Below are positions 25,385 through 34,583 of a stretch of DNA of 64,000 nt, in pieces. The position numbers and the translations under genes were made by a program. Positions within the stretch are counted from its first letter, which is position 1. Each line of letters starts with the position of its first letter. The notes beneath the pieces were generated by a model. The model was given only the letters and a program-made list of their open reading frames with translations, was not told the DNA's origin and did not search any database. The DNA is from Paenibacillus silvae (GTDB lineage Bacteria > Bacillota > Bacilli > Paenibacillales > Paenibacillaceae): assembly GCF_014639235.1 (NCBI RefSeq), contig NZ_BMFU01000003.1, positions 558,001 to 622,000 of the forward strand, given 5' to 3'.

Positions 25385-27214
25385 ATGAAAAACTGGAAAA
25401 GCGTTGTTTCACTTCTGTTAACGGTTTGTTTACTGTTCGGCAGTGTAGGCATTGCGGCCGCAGCGACGGATACCGCTTCAGGTACAGGAAAACACATCAC
25501 CATCCTACATACTAATGACATGCATGCTCGTGCAGTGGAACAATCACCTGCCATGGGTTTTGCCAAAGTCGCAGGCATCGTTGATAAATATCGCAGCAAT
25601 AATCCAAATACACTTCTGCTCGATGCAGGCGATGCTGTACACGGTACTACGTTTGCAACCCTCGTCCGAGGTGAAAGTGTTGTAAAAGTCATGAACGAAA
25701 TAGGTTACCAAGCCATGGTACCGGGAAACCATGAATTCAATTATGGCTCTGATCGTCTGCTGGAGCTGGCAAACATGATGAAGTTCCCGATGCTCAGCGC
25801 TAACGTGAAGAAAAAGGACGGAACTCGTCTCTTCGAGCCTTATGTTATCAAGGAAGTAGACGGTGTGAAGGTGGGTATCATTGCCCTGACTACACCGGAA
25901 ACGATGTATAAAACAAACCCGAAAAATGTAGAAGGTCTGGACATTACCGACCCATCTGCGGAAGCCAAAACACTTGTGAATGAAATTCGCGGTAAAGTGG
26001 ATGTGGTTGTGGTGCTTGGACACCTTGGACAAGATGCTTCCAGCACCGATACCAGCTTCAAGGTTGTCAAAGACGTACCGGGAATTGATGTGTTCATCGA
26101 CGGGCACAGTCACACGGTCTTGAAGGATGGTCTGGTGTCCGATCACGGCACATTGATTGCAAGCGCAGGGGAGTACACCAACTATGTAGGTGTCATTGAC
26201 CTGTGGGTAGACGGCGGCAAAGTGACAAAGAAAACAGCTGCTCTCGTTGATGAAACCATCGCCAAAGACATTAAGCCTGACGAAAAGGTTGCCGCTCTCG
26301 TAAGCTCCATTCAAAAGGAACAGGAACCGATCCTGAAAGAAGAAGTAGCAAACACGGCTGTACTGCTCGAAGGCAAACGGGAACAGGTTCGTGCCGGGGA
26401 GACCAATCTGGGCGATCTGCTGGCTGATGCCATTCGTGATGTAAGCAAAGCCGATATCGCCTTAACAAACGGCGGCGGCATTCGTTCTTCCATCGAAAAG
26501 GGCATTGTCACCAAAGGTGATGTCATTACGGTTCTTCCTTTTGGCAACCAGGTCGTTACACTTGAAGTCAAGGGCTCCGATGTGCTTGCAGCACTGGAGA
26601 ATGGTGTGGGGTCCTACCCTGAACCAAGTGGAGGTTTCCCGCAAGTGTCCGGAATCACCTTCAAAATTGACGCCTCCGCTCCAAAAGGAAGCCGTGTGCA
26701 TACGGTGATGGTTGGCAATAAAGCCCTTGATCCGGCAGCTGCTTACACCCTTGCAACCAATGACTTCACAGCTGTTGGCGGTGATGAGTACACGATGTTT
26801 GCCAAGTATCCGATAGCAGGTATGTACGGTGCAATGGATGAGGCTCTGATCAACTATATGCAAAAGCTTGGCGCAGTAACGATTCAGACAGACGGTCGGA
26901 TCAGTGAAGGCAAAAAGGCTGTCGTAGAGCCGGAAGCTCCAGGTTCAGGAAATGAAGCACCCGTGACAGTTCCGGCACCCACGCCAACAAAACCTCAACC
27001 AGAGCAGCCCAAACCGGAGAAACCTGTGAAGCCGACACCGGGCAAACCAGCTCCAGCTCCAGCCAAAGTGCATATTGTCAAATCGGGAGAGTCTCTCTAC
27101 TCCATCTCCAAGCAATACGGTACAACATGGCAGACACTGCAAAAGCTGAACAAAATTAAAAATCCACACTGGATCTATCCAGGTCAAACGTTAAAATTGC
27201 GCACGGCTTCATAA
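25385..27214 (+). CDS. Secreted 5'-nucleotidase/metallophosphatase with C-terminal LysM
   Basis: 609 aa. Signal peptide (KNWKSVVSLLLTVCLLFGSV ... AAAA). Metallophosphatase domain: ITILHTNDMHARAVE, DAGDAVHG, VPGNHEFNYG, GHSHTVLKDG, all metal-ligand motifs of the UshA/YfkN family. The 5'-nucleotidase C-terminal domain follows (ALTNGGGIRSSIEKG, LPFGNQVVTLEVKG, TNDFTAVGGDEY). A Pro/Lys linker leads to one LysM (HIVKSGESLYSISKQYGTTW), which should tether the enzyme to peptidoglycan. It releases phosphate from nucleotides outside the cell. The start is ATG 25385 after GGGAGG. Confidence 0.92.
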   Translation: MKNWKSVVSLLLTVCLLFGSVGIAAAATDTASGTGKHITILHTNDMHARAVEQSPAMGFAKVAGIVDKYRSNNPNTLLLDAGDAVHGTTFATLVRGESVVKVMNEIGYQAMVPGNHEFNYGSDRLLELANMMKFPMLSANVKKKDGTRLFEPYVIKEVDGVKVGIIALTTPETMYKTNPKNVEGLDITDPSAEAKTLVNEIRGKVDVVVVLGHLGQDASSTDTSFKVVKDVPGIDVFIDGHSHTVLKDGLVSDHGTLIASAGEYTNYVGVIDLWVDGGKVTKKTAALVDETIAKDIKPDEKVAALVSSIQKEQEPILKEEVANTAVLLEGKREQVRAGETNLGDLLADAIRDVSKADIALTNGGGIRSSIEKGIVTKGDVITVLPFGNQVVTLEVKGSDVLAALENGVGSYPEPSGGFPQVSGITFKIDASAPKGSRVHTVMVGNKALDPAAAYTLATNDFTAVGGDEYTMFAKYPIAGMYGAMDEALINYMQKLGAVTIQTDGRISEGKKAVVEPEAPGSGNEAPVTVPAPTPTKPQPEQPKPEKPVKPTPGKPAPAPAKVHIVKSGESLYSISKQYGTTWQTLQKLNKIKNPHWIYPGQTLKLRTAS

Positions 27215-27246
27215 TCGGTAACAGGATCATACGTTAACAATCAAGA

Positions 27247-27290
27247 AAGGGAGTCTCTCGACCAGAATAATCTGGATGAGCGGCTCCCTT
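27247..27290 (+). terminator. Hairpin after the 5'-nucleotidase gene
   Basis: AAGGGAG/CTCCCTT outer stem enclosing CCAGA/TCTGG. It lacks a proper T-run (CTCTTC follows), so termination efficiency is doubtful. Confidence 0.45.
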
Positions 27291-27298
27291 CTCTTCAT

Positions 27299-27518
27299 CA
27301 TTCCAAGTGTAAAGTTCTCGTTAAAATTGGAGGTGCCTCCATGTTTGCAGACATGCTCAAAAATAAATCCCTTGCAACCCTTAACCTCACAGTTTCACGC
27401 TGTCTCCACCACACTGAACTATAACCTATTTGCTTGCAACATCGGTATTCATCACGTTTGGCATTCAGGAAGGCTGCAACATTTTCTGCGCTTGCTTTGC
27501 GTAAAAACACTTGGAATG
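27299..27518. repeat. Candidate small MITE with perfect 12-bp terminal inverted repeats
   Basis: CATTCCAAGTGT at 27299-27310 and its exact complement ACACTTGGAATG at 27507-27518 bound 220 bp between the 5'-nucleotidase and proS genes. A 70-codon frame fills the minus strand but has no ribosome site and no family I recognise. No target duplication is obvious. The remaining 27519-27775 shows nothing. Confidence 0.4.
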
Positions 27519-27775
27519 CTGTACATGATCATGCATTGTTTATGCTTAAAAATAAATTAGCCGAAATGTGCGATCATTAAACTCAATTATAGTTACATCG
27601 TATGATGAATTCCTCAATTTCCATTCATGTATACGTCCAGAGTCCTCATTTTCCAGTAAAAACAAGCACGTCCACGCTACAAAAGGCCCATCGACATAAT
27701 ATGCAGTCCTATAATATACACCTATGACATCTCACATCATATCTACCTCATGCGAGGCTCCTCTTCACATGAAGC

Positions 27776-29521
27776 TTATCTGTGCTGGATTTGTTCCATG
27801 ACATAAGTTATCGCTTCCTGTGCTGTCAACTGGATTCGACTCGTTTCACCAGATAGGGCAAGCTGGTGTGAACCCAATTCCACTTTTGCTTCAGCCGCAC
27901 CTCTGCCAACGACGATATGCACCGGCAGTCCAATTAACTCCGCGTCCTTGAATTTCACACCCGGGCGTTCGTGCCGATCATCTACGAGCACACGCAAGCC
28001 GCGATCCAGCAGCTGCTGCTCCAGCTCAAGAACAAGCTTCTGCTGCTGCTCATCCTTCCAGCTCACCGGAATCAGATGAACATCGTATGGCGCTACGGAT
28101 GCTGGCCACCGGATGCCCGTCTCTGTGGCATGCTGCTCCGCAATCGCTGCCACCAAACGAGATACCCCGATGCCATAACATCCCATGACAGGTGCACATT
28201 GACGACCATTGCGGTCCAGGAAAGCTGCCCCCATGGCATCACTGTACTTGGTGCCCAGTTTGAAAATATGCCCCACCTCGATGCCTTTTGTGAACACCAG
28301 CGGTTCCCCACAAGCTACGCAACGATCTCCTTCCGCAGCAAAGCGGATGCGCTCCACCCGGTCCAAGGCGAAATCAATTCCCGGACGTACACCAGACAGA
28401 TGCATTCCGGCTTCATTTGCTCCGGTTATGGCTTGCTGCATAGCGGCTACGTCCACATCGACAATTATCCGTAATCCCAGCCCCACGGGTCCAAGATAAC
28501 CAACGGCAAGCTGGGAATGTGAGGCGAGCGCTGCTTCATCTGCCAGAACAAGCTCTTCCGCTCCAAGCACCTGCTTCAGGGCAATTTCATTCAACTCATG
28601 ATCCCCTCGCACAAGCGCCGCAACCAGTTCACCATCGGCCAGGTAGAGCAAAGTTTTAATCATATGCTCCGGCTTCTTATTCAGGAAAGAGCTTAACTCG
28701 GCAATCGTGCGTACATCTGGTGTCGCAATACGTAATACTTCAGACACCTCGCCTGCTTCCCGCTCTTCCTTTTCCTCCATGTGCTCGGCAGACAAGGAAG
28801 ACTGAAATGCTGCCTTCTCCAGATTCGCAGCATACCCGCATTGTTTGCATGTCACAATCGTATCTTCGCCTACATCAGCCAGCGCCATGAACTCATGTGT
28901 CTCTCCTTGTCCCCCAATGGTACCGGCGTCAGCTTCAACCCGAAGATAATTCAGACCGCAACGCTCCAGAATACGGCAATACGCTGAGTTCATCGCCTGA
29001 TAGGTACGATCGAGTTCATCCCAGTCTGCCGCGAATGAATAGGCATCCTTCATGATGAATTCACGTCCGCGCAGCAAGCCAAAACGCGGGCGTCGTTCGT
29101 CCCGAAACTTGGTGCCAATCTGGTACAGTGTGAACGGCAGCTTTCGGTAGGAATTGACCTCATCCCTGGCGAGCGCTGTAACTACTTCCTCATGTGTTGG
29201 TCCAAGCGCAAACTGCCTTGTGTGCCGATCCTTCAAACGCATCAGCTCCGGGCCGTACTGTGTGTATCTGCCAGACTCCTCCCATAGTTCGGCTGGCTGC
29301 ATGATTGGCAGCAGTACTTCCTGACATCCGGCGCGGTCCATCTCTTCCCGCACGATTCGCTCCACGTTCAGCAGTACCCGGCGGCCAAGTGGCAGATAAC
29401 TGTATATGCCTGCCGCTAACTGACGAATCATACCCGATCGAAGCAGAAGGCGATGTCCAGCCGCATCAGCCTCTGCTGGCGCTTCACGTAATGTAGGGAC
29501 AAGCAGTTCACTTTGACGCAT
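27776..29521 (-). CDS. proS: Prolyl-tRNA synthetase (class II, bacterial type with editing domain)
   Basis: 581 aa. Charges tRNA-Pro with proline. Motif 1 region (LPLGRRVLLNVERIVREEMD), motif 2 (FRDERRPRFGLLRGREFIMKDAYSF), the inserted YbaK/INS editing domain between motifs 2 and 3 (about residues 240-380), motif 3 (MGCYGIGVSRLVAAIAEQH) and the anticodon-binding domain (VHLIPVSWKDEQQQK ... GVKFKDAELIGLPVHIVVG). The start is ATG 29521 with AAGGAG upstream; the open frame continues through the T-box leader but is not translated. Expression is controlled by the leader at 29583-29870. Confidence 0.97.
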   Translation of the reverse strand: MRQSELLVPTLREAPAEADAAGHRLLLRSGMIRQLAAGIYSYLPLGRRVLLNVERIVREEMDRAGCQEVLLPIMQPAELWEESGRYTQYGPELMRLKDRHTRQFALGPTHEEVVTALARDEVNSYRKLPFTLYQIGTKFRDERRPRFGLLRGREFIMKDAYSFAADWDELDRTYQAMNSAYCRILERCGLNYLRVEADAGTIGGQGETHEFMALADVGEDTIVTCKQCGYAANLEKAAFQSSLSAEHMEEKEEREAGEVSEVLRIATPDVRTIAELSSFLNKKPEHMIKTLLYLADGELVAALVRGDHELNEIALKQVLGAEELVLADEAALASHSQLAVGYLGPVGLGLRIIVDVDVAAMQQAITGANEAGMHLSGVRPGIDFALDRVERIRFAAEGDRCVACGEPLVFTKGIEVGHIFKLGTKYSDAMGAAFLDRNGRQCAPVMGCYGIGVSRLVAAIAEQHATETGIRWPASVAPYDVHLIPVSWKDEQQQKLVLELEQQLLDRGLRVLVDDRHERPGVKFKDAELIGLPVHIVVGRGAAEAKVELGSHQLALSGETSRIQLTAQEAITYVMEQIQHR

Positions 29522-29582
29522 CTTTATAACACTCCTTATTAGTCTGAATAATAAACATGATCCTGAATTCGGCTTAGACAGC

Positions 29583-29870
29583 AAAAAGACACATTCGTCA
29601 AGGGACGAATGTGTCGTGGTACCACCCTTATTTAACTGCATACACGTCTGCTTCATGCCCTGCGTGACGATATACAGTCCTATGGAGCATAACGGGCCCT
29701 TCCGGCGCAGGTTGCAGCCCGTTACGTTACCGACACGGACATTCCCCTTCGCAGCTAACGAGGTAGGAATTGCGCGGCGGCGGCAGGAATGTTGCACCAA
29801 TCCATTCCCTCTCTGGTGAAGCCGGCCTGCGTAATCATGTCCTCGGTAAACGCTGTTTCCATTTTTGATC
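29583..29870 (-). promoter_or_regulatory. T-box riboswitch of proS, Pro (CCU) specifier
   Basis: Minus-strand leader with the canonical antiterminator sequence AAGGGTGGTACCACG (29614-29628). It overlaps a strong terminator, GACACATTCGTC/GACGAATGTGTC (29588-29615), followed by TTTTTGC. Stem I contains AGAGAGGGAATGGATTGGTG-type conserved elements. In the specifier loop, CCU at 29767-29765 is followed by A and then by CCTCG, which pairs with CGAGG near the 5' base. Uncharged tRNA-Pro should stabilise antitermination and raise proS expression. Confidence 0.93.
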
Positions 29871-30080
29871 ACATTAGAACATTTATAAGAACTTGTCAAC
29901 AAAACCTCTGGGATGACCGTTCTTGAAACGAAATCCGTAACAGTGGCTGACACGGCCCCAGGTTCACTGTAAAATAGAGAAATAACATTTCAAGGATTAC
30001 ACCGCCGGCTCCCTTATGTCACATCAAATGCACGGTTTTCCTTAATAAAAAAATGGTTCCTTGATAAAGGAGTTTGTCTT

Positions 30081-30755
30081 ATGCCCTATATTATCTATGA
30101 TCTTGAATTTACAGTAAGCCGCAATACACGCTACTCCTCTGAAATTATTGATATCGGTGCCGTTAAAGTAAGTGAGGACACCAATGGGGTGCTTGCCGTC
30201 ACCGACACCTTTCATACGTATGTTCGGCCATCCAACAAACCCGTTCTGTCTACAGACACGGTTCAGTTCACAGGCATCACTCAGAAAGACATTGATGCAG
30301 CCCCTCTGTTCCCGGCAGCGTTAACTCGATTTATCGAATGGATGGGCGCTGAACCTTATTATATGTGCTCCTGGGGACCGGATGATCGCAGCAAGCTTAT
30401 CTCCCATTGCCGCACACATCAGCTCGATGTAGCGTGGATCACGAATCATAATGACCTGCAACAGCAGTGGTCGCGAGCCATGCGAAAAGACGGCAAGTTC
30501 CGTCAGCTAGGCCTTGCCCAGGCGCTTGAGCTCTGCGGCATTGAATTCGACGGTACACAGCATCGTGCTCTGGATGACGCGATTAATACCGCGAAGGTGT
30601 TCATGCACCAATTTGATCAGTTTACACTGGAACATAACTGTGCAGCCGATGATGAAGGTGTAACCTCGAAAGTGGTATACTCTAGCGCTGCGCAGGATGA
30701 GGAGAAGGAATCGCCATTTGGCAACCTTGCCAATCTGTTCAAAACCAAAGAATAG
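30081..30755 (+). CDS. DEDDh 3'-5' exonuclease, KapD-like
   Basis: 224 aa. Exonuclease fold of the DnaQ superfamily: motif I YDLEFTVS (Asp, Glu), motif II SWGPDDRSKL region with Asp, motif III HRALDDAINT (His and Asp). Residue layout resembles KapD/ERI-1 type enzymes, which trim nucleic acids; KapD of B. subtilis is linked to the KinA sporulation pathway. The C-terminal 40 residues are an unrelated tail. Good ribosome site (AAAGGAG). Confidence 0.86.
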   Translation: MPYIIYDLEFTVSRNTRYSSEIIDIGAVKVSEDTNGVLAVTDTFHTYVRPSNKPVLSTDTVQFTGITQKDIDAAPLFPAALTRFIEWMGAEPYYMCSWGPDDRSKLISHCRTHQLDVAWITNHNDLQQQWSRAMRKDGKFRQLGLAQALELCGIEFDGTQHRALDDAINTAKVFMHQFDQFTLEHNCAADDEGVTSKVVYSSAAQDEEKESPFGNLANLFKTKE

Positions 30756-30790
30756 GATAGTTGCCGGGCTTATATCGCCCATCATGCGTT

Positions 30791-31762
30791 TTATGAATCG
30801 TCGTATACCTGATGCCAGCGCCTAAGATGCTCTTTCATCAGGATACGGCAGTGTTTGGGTTCAAGAATCTCCGCTTCTGGTCCATACTTGGATATCCAGC
30901 TCAGAAATTGATCGACGTCGCTTAATACCGTTTCAAACAACAGGGTACCTTCGGGCTCCATAGTCACATTGGGGGCTGTAAACAAGTGCTCTTGCATCAC
31001 ATGCTCCACTACAAGGGAAGAAAATCGGATTTTGACCACAGCTCCTTCCGAACTTCCTTTTATTGTCCGGGCGGTACGGAGATAAGACTGGATCAAGTAA
31101 TCATTTTTGCGGAAGGTGCGTGGCATCATTCGTAGATCATGCAGCCGGTTGACCTGGAATGTTCGCATGCTCTCAGATAGATGGCAATAGGCTACCAGAT
31201 CAAATTGATACTCTCGCGGGATCAAAAAATAAGGATCAATACGAATAATTTCCTTCTCTCCCCGGGCATGGTAGCTCCCTTCAACGCTGTTTTGTGAAAT
31301 TCCTGCCTGGAGCAGCGTAATGAGGGATATATTCGGCTCATCCCCCTGCTGTTCTTCCCACACTTTGGCTCCTTCTCTGAACATTCCGCTGATCTGCTCT
31401 GACCATTCCACCTGATCGGTACTGTGCTTCAAACTCGAAGCAACCACTTTCTCATAAGCACTCTCGAAAGCAGGCTTGAGTAACGGACGGATATCATCCA
31501 TCACTTCTGCCAGCTGCATGAACGCCTGTGCTTCCTCATTCGACCAATTAAGCGGATACATAGCAAAATGGCTGATAAACATGTACCCTCTTCCGTGGCC
31601 CATATTGGCGATCGGGATATGCATTGCACTGAGGGCCTCCATGTCGCGGTAAATCGTCCTTTCCGTCGTCTCGCATCGCTCGGCAAGCTCACGGGCTAAA
31701 ATACCTGGCTTGGCTTGTACCAGCGTGATAATGCGCATTAATCGGATTAGTCGGTCTGTCAT
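30791..31762 (-). CDS. YafY-type transcriptional regulator (HTH_11 and WYL domain)
   Basis: 323 aa. N-terminal winged helix (RLIRLMRIITLVQAKPGILA, ELAERCETTERTIYRDMEAL), then a WYL domain (IDPYFLIPREYQFDLVAYCH, FQVNRLHDLRMM). WYL regulators sense nucleic acid or small ligands and often control DNA repair or defence genes; the target here is unknown. ATG 31762 is chosen because GGAGGG precedes it; a longer frame upstream has no ribosome site. It is convergent with the exonuclease gene. Confidence 0.85.
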   Translation of the reverse strand: MTDRLIRLMRIITLVQAKPGILARELAERCETTERTIYRDMEALSAMHIPIANMGHGRGYMFISHFAMYPLNWSNEEAQAFMQLAEVMDDIRPLLKPAFESAYEKVVASSLKHSTDQVEWSEQISGMFREGAKVWEEQQGDEPNISLITLLQAGISQNSVEGSYHARGEKEIIRIDPYFLIPREYQFDLVAYCHLSESMRTFQVNRLHDLRMMPRTFRKNDYLIQSYLRTARTIKGSSEGAVVKIRFSSLVVEHVMQEHLFTAPNVTMEPEGTLLFETVLSDVDQFLSWISKYGPEAEILEPKHCRILMKEHLRRWHQVYDDS

Positions 31763-31919
31763 TTTGCCAGGCCCTCCATGGTGTTGTTTCAAATCGTAGG
31801 ATACAGCTCCATCCTTGACTGGTATAGTATTGATGTATACATTCGACTTGTGGCTTGACTTCACCTTCATAAAAAATATGTAAACTCGTTCTCTCTATAA
31901 CGTTACCACTCGGTTTTAT

Positions 31920-32624
31920 TTATTCACTTAACATCGTATTCTGGCGATTATGATAACCGGTCGTAAACGTAATGCCATAGTGATAACGAAGCTTCTCGAC
32001 AATCTCGGCTTCAGCGTAATAATCGAGATCCTGCTTGCGGGCAGCTTCGATGAGCAATGCATCCGCATGACGGCGCAGCAGATCGCTTCCCTCTTCAATG
32101 CGCCCTCGTTCATAAGCGCGTAAAGCCTGTTTAAGTAATGGAACCGTTTCGTTCAATTTAATCGTTTTTTCGACTTTCGGGTCCTCTGGCTGGCGAAGCA
32201 TGCCCAGATGACTTGTGTACTGAATATAAAGCTGTTCTCTTCGAAGCAGCACACGCTGACTCTGCTTCAACTTGCGGGTACTCCAGTAAGCAGAGCATAC
32301 TGCCGCTTTGCCGGAAAAATGAGGTCCTACAGCGAATTCCAGCAGAATCTGTTTGCTTTCCCCCTTGTATACATCTCCAAGCCGAAGGACCCAGCCAATA
32401 TCTGTCTCTTTGGAACGGCATCCATAGATGCCTTTCAGATGAACTCCGTGTTCCGGTTTGAGCAAAAGCTCTAAATCTCTCGACATAATTTTGGGTGCTA
32501 TTTTCCTAAGTCTTTTGGCAGGGGCTCCATACCTCCACTCTACCATCATATACACGGGATCGGCCCCCCCTGTCGGTATGGCCTCTTTATTCCACGAATA
32601 AGATACTTCAAAGACTGAGTTCAC
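31920..32624 (-). CDS. Protein resembling the C-terminal region of vWA-domain surface proteins
   Basis: 234 aa from the GTG at 32624, which has a strong ribosome site (GGGGGAGAG). The frame extends further to 32702, but without a site. The segment MSRDLELLLKPEHGVHLKGI ... LGDVYKGESKQILLEFAVG resembles the beta-sandwich region that follows the von Willebrand A domain in YfbK-like proteins; the C-terminal 80 residues are helical. No vWA domain, signal peptide or membrane segment is present, so this is a stand-alone piece or remnant. The assignment is tentative. Confidence 0.55.
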   Translation of the reverse strand: MNSVFEVSYSWNKEAIPTGGADPVYMMVEWRYGAPAKRLRKIAPKIMSRDLELLLKPEHGVHLKGIYGCRSKETDIGWVLRLGDVYKGESKQILLEFAVGPHFSGKAAVCSAYWSTRKLKQSQRVLLRREQLYIQYTSHLGMLRQPEDPKVEKTIKLNETVPLLKQALRAYERGRIEEGSDLLRRHADALLIEAARKQDLDYYAEAEIVEKLRYHYGITFTTGYHNRQNTMLSE

Positions 32625-32775
32625 TGGTAGTCTCTCCCCCGATTTATGTGTATTATCTTCTAAGTTAGCAGGGTGAATGGACACTATATTGTCACGGAAC
32701 ATATGTTCTCATTACTTTTTTCCATTATATTAGTTTTCTCTCCCTTGATCCGCCTAGAAGCGACAATAAACGACG

Positions 32776-32803
32776 AAAAAGCCTGGCTATTAGCCAAGCT
32801 TTT
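32776..32803 (-). terminator. Intrinsic terminator of the 55-aa gene
   Basis: Minus strand AAAAGCTTGGC/GCCAGGCTTTTT hairpin with a T-run, 29 nt past the stop of the small gene at 32832-32999. Confidence 0.7.
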
Positions 32804-32831
32804 GACACATCTCTCTATGACAAGTCCTATC

Positions 32832-32999
32832 TTACACGGCAGGAGGATTAATCTCCATGTTGTGCATGTACTGTACACAATCCGTTTCAGGAACAGGAGC
32901 ATAAGTTACACTGTCAATAATAAGTTTGCGTCCTACTGGCTCACCGTTTACGGTAATTATAATCGTTTTCGTTAAAGTGTTATGATCTGATGTACACAT
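32832..32999 (-). CDS. Small protein, 55 aa, unknown
   Basis: Reads MCTSDHNTLTKTIIITVNGE, continues with a PVGRKLIIDSVTYAPV strand pattern and ends INPPAV. GAAGGAG lies 9 nt before the ATG and an intrinsic terminator follows, so it has the signals of a complete gene. The motif VNGEPVG...I.DSVTYAPV recalls short stalk-type or copper-amine-oxidase-N-like beta units found in Paenibacillus surface and phage proteins, but this is only a resemblance. No signal peptide. Confidence 0.6.
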   Translation of the reverse strand: MCTSDHNTLTKTIIITVNGEPVGRKLIIDSVTYAPVPETDCVQYMHNMEINPPAV

Positions 33000-33325
33000 A
33001 ATATTCTACTCCTTCATTTCTCAAAATTCATTTAAATTAAATCTATTTGGTATACGACAGTTTATTACATATTTACGCACTGCATATACGCAAAAAAAGT
33101 ATTTTTATTTTTTGTTTTCGAAGTTTTGCTCTCCTTGTATTACCCCATCCGATCTGGAATTAAACATTTGTTTCATTTCGAAATTTTCAGGCCTTTTCGG
33201 GTAATAAAGCTTAATCCTCTTGAACCCTTCGTCCTGTTTTTGACGTATAATGAAAGAGCCGTAATTCAACAAATGCCGACGAATTCGGCAGCCGATCCAT
33301 TTTACCGAAGAAAGAGGTGTTAATG
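33000..33325. other. Intergenic region with possible promoter
   Basis: AT-rich. A perfect TATAAT at 33246-33251 on the plus strand could be the -10 of the gene at 33326, but the -35 is poorly spaced. Nothing else is recognisable. Confidence 0.35.
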
Positions 33326-33781
33326 ATGCCAAAATCCATTCCGGGTTATTTCATTCGGGTGTTACTCAGCACTTGTATACTTTTCACGATCACATTAGCT
33401 TCCACTGCTCATGCAGCGAGTGCCAATATATTTTCGGATATCTACAGCGGATGGGAGCGCGTCTCCGAACTGCCTGGAGAAGTCAATGCCTTGCAGGAAA
33501 GCTACAAGCAGACACTGGAGCAGTTAAATCAGACCTCTACTCAATTGGGACAAGCCCAAGCCAGCGTCGAGGCCTTTAAAGCACAGAATGAACAGCTGCT
33601 GGCGCAGAATCAAAAGCTCACCGAGATGGTCAGCAAGCTGCAAAATGAACAGGATGCCAGAACCGCTACAACGCAGCGTATTCAAACGATGGTGATTACT
33701 GTCGTTTCTCTCATCGCAGGTTACTTCCTTCTGATCCGTGTGATGCGCTGGGGAATGCGCCGTCGGTCAGGCCGAGTATAA
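33326..33781 (+). CDS. Secreted/membrane coiled-coil protein, unknown
   Basis: 151 aa. Signal peptide (YFIRVLLSTCILFTITLAST, AHAA cleavage region), then a long coiled coil rich in Gln, Glu and Leu (residues about 45-115: ALQESYKQTLEQLNQTSTQL, AQNEQLLAQNQKLTEM), then one membrane helix (MVITVVSLIAGYFLLIRVM) and a basic cytoplasmic end (RRRSGRV). The topology is an external coiled coil anchored at its C-terminus. AGAGGTG precedes the ATG. It probably forms an operon with the AIM24 gene 18 nt downstream. Confidence 0.75.
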   Translation: MPKSIPGYFIRVLLSTCILFTITLASTAHAASANIFSDIYSGWERVSELPGEVNALQESYKQTLEQLNQTSTQLGQAQASVEAFKAQNEQLLAQNQKLTEMVSKLQNEQDARTATTQRIQTMVITVVSLIAGYFLLIRVMRWGMRRRSGRV

Positions 33782-33799
33782 CAGAACAGGAGCAATGGG

Positions 33800-34504
33800 A
33801 TGAACATACATCTGAACCATACTGAAGCTGGCACAGCCGGACAAGTGGTTACTTTTTCACTGATACAGGATGACCGTCTTCACATTTTGCATCCGCAGCA
33901 GATCGTTGCCTTTCGTGGCCCCAGTAACAGCAGGCAGGATAAATTGTTGAACATATCGGGCATATATCGCAAAAAAAAGCTCATCAAATCGGAGATTACC
34001 GGCCCTTGTCAGTTTGTCGCCGCTCTTCCTCCCGGATTTACGATGAAAGAAGTACAGCTGACCGAGAATAGCGATCTGCTCTATGATTTTCGTCATTTGT
34101 TCTTCTATACTGACGGGGTCACGATGCATACCAAAATTCAGAAAATCAAAAATATGCTGATCACCCGGGATGCCGTCAAGATGAAGTTTTCGGGCGAAGG
34201 CAAGATCGGACTGCTGACGCAGGGGCAGGTATGCCAGCAGGAGCTTCACCCCACCGCTCCGCTCTATGTGGACGCCGGAAGCATTATAGCTTACCCGGAG
34301 AATGCTCATCTGGAGCTGACCGTATACGGGAATAATCTGGCCAGCCAGCATATGAACTATCATTGGAAAATGACAGGACACGGCTCCGTACTCTTCCAGG
34401 CTGGACGTGAGAATTACAAGCTGCAGCAGGACGTGAACGATGAGGGCTTGTTTAAACGGATATTAAAAGAAGTTATTCCTTTCGGTAATGTGATTATCAA
34501 ATAA
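33800..34504 (+). CDS. AIM24 family protein
   Basis: 234 aa, all-beta, matching the AIM24/DUF124 family (LYVDAGSIIAYPENAHLELT, KMKFSGEGKIGLLTQGQV, HWKMTGHGSVLFQAG). The family is named after a yeast mitochondrial protein; bacterial members have no firm function. AGGAGC precedes the ATG. The upstream gene encodes an anchored coiled-coil protein, so a joint envelope role is possible. Confidence 0.85.
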   Translation: MNIHLNHTEAGTAGQVVTFSLIQDDRLHILHPQQIVAFRGPSNSRQDKLLNISGIYRKKKLIKSEITGPCQFVAALPPGFTMKEVQLTENSDLLYDFRHLFFYTDGVTMHTKIQKIKNMLITRDAVKMKFSGEGKIGLLTQGQVCQQELHPTAPLYVDAGSIIAYPENAHLELTVYGNNLASQHMNYHWKMTGHGSVLFQAGRENYKLQQDVNDEGLFKRILKEVIPFGNVIIK

Positions 34505-34583
34505 CAGATCTAGGGACTTCTAAAATATATGCCGATCGGTTAGAGATGTGGTATACTGTACCCGGACAATTAAAGAAGAAAAT

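Noticed and set aside
27338..27424. 27-codon frame with GGAGGTG before the ATG after the 5'-nucleotidase gene
   Set aside because: The ribosome-like motif is part of a short palindrome inside a candidate MITE, the spacing is short and there is no other support.
29522..29953. N-terminal extension of proS by 144 codons
   Set aside because: It is the translation of the T-box leader; the true start at 29521 has its own ribosome site.
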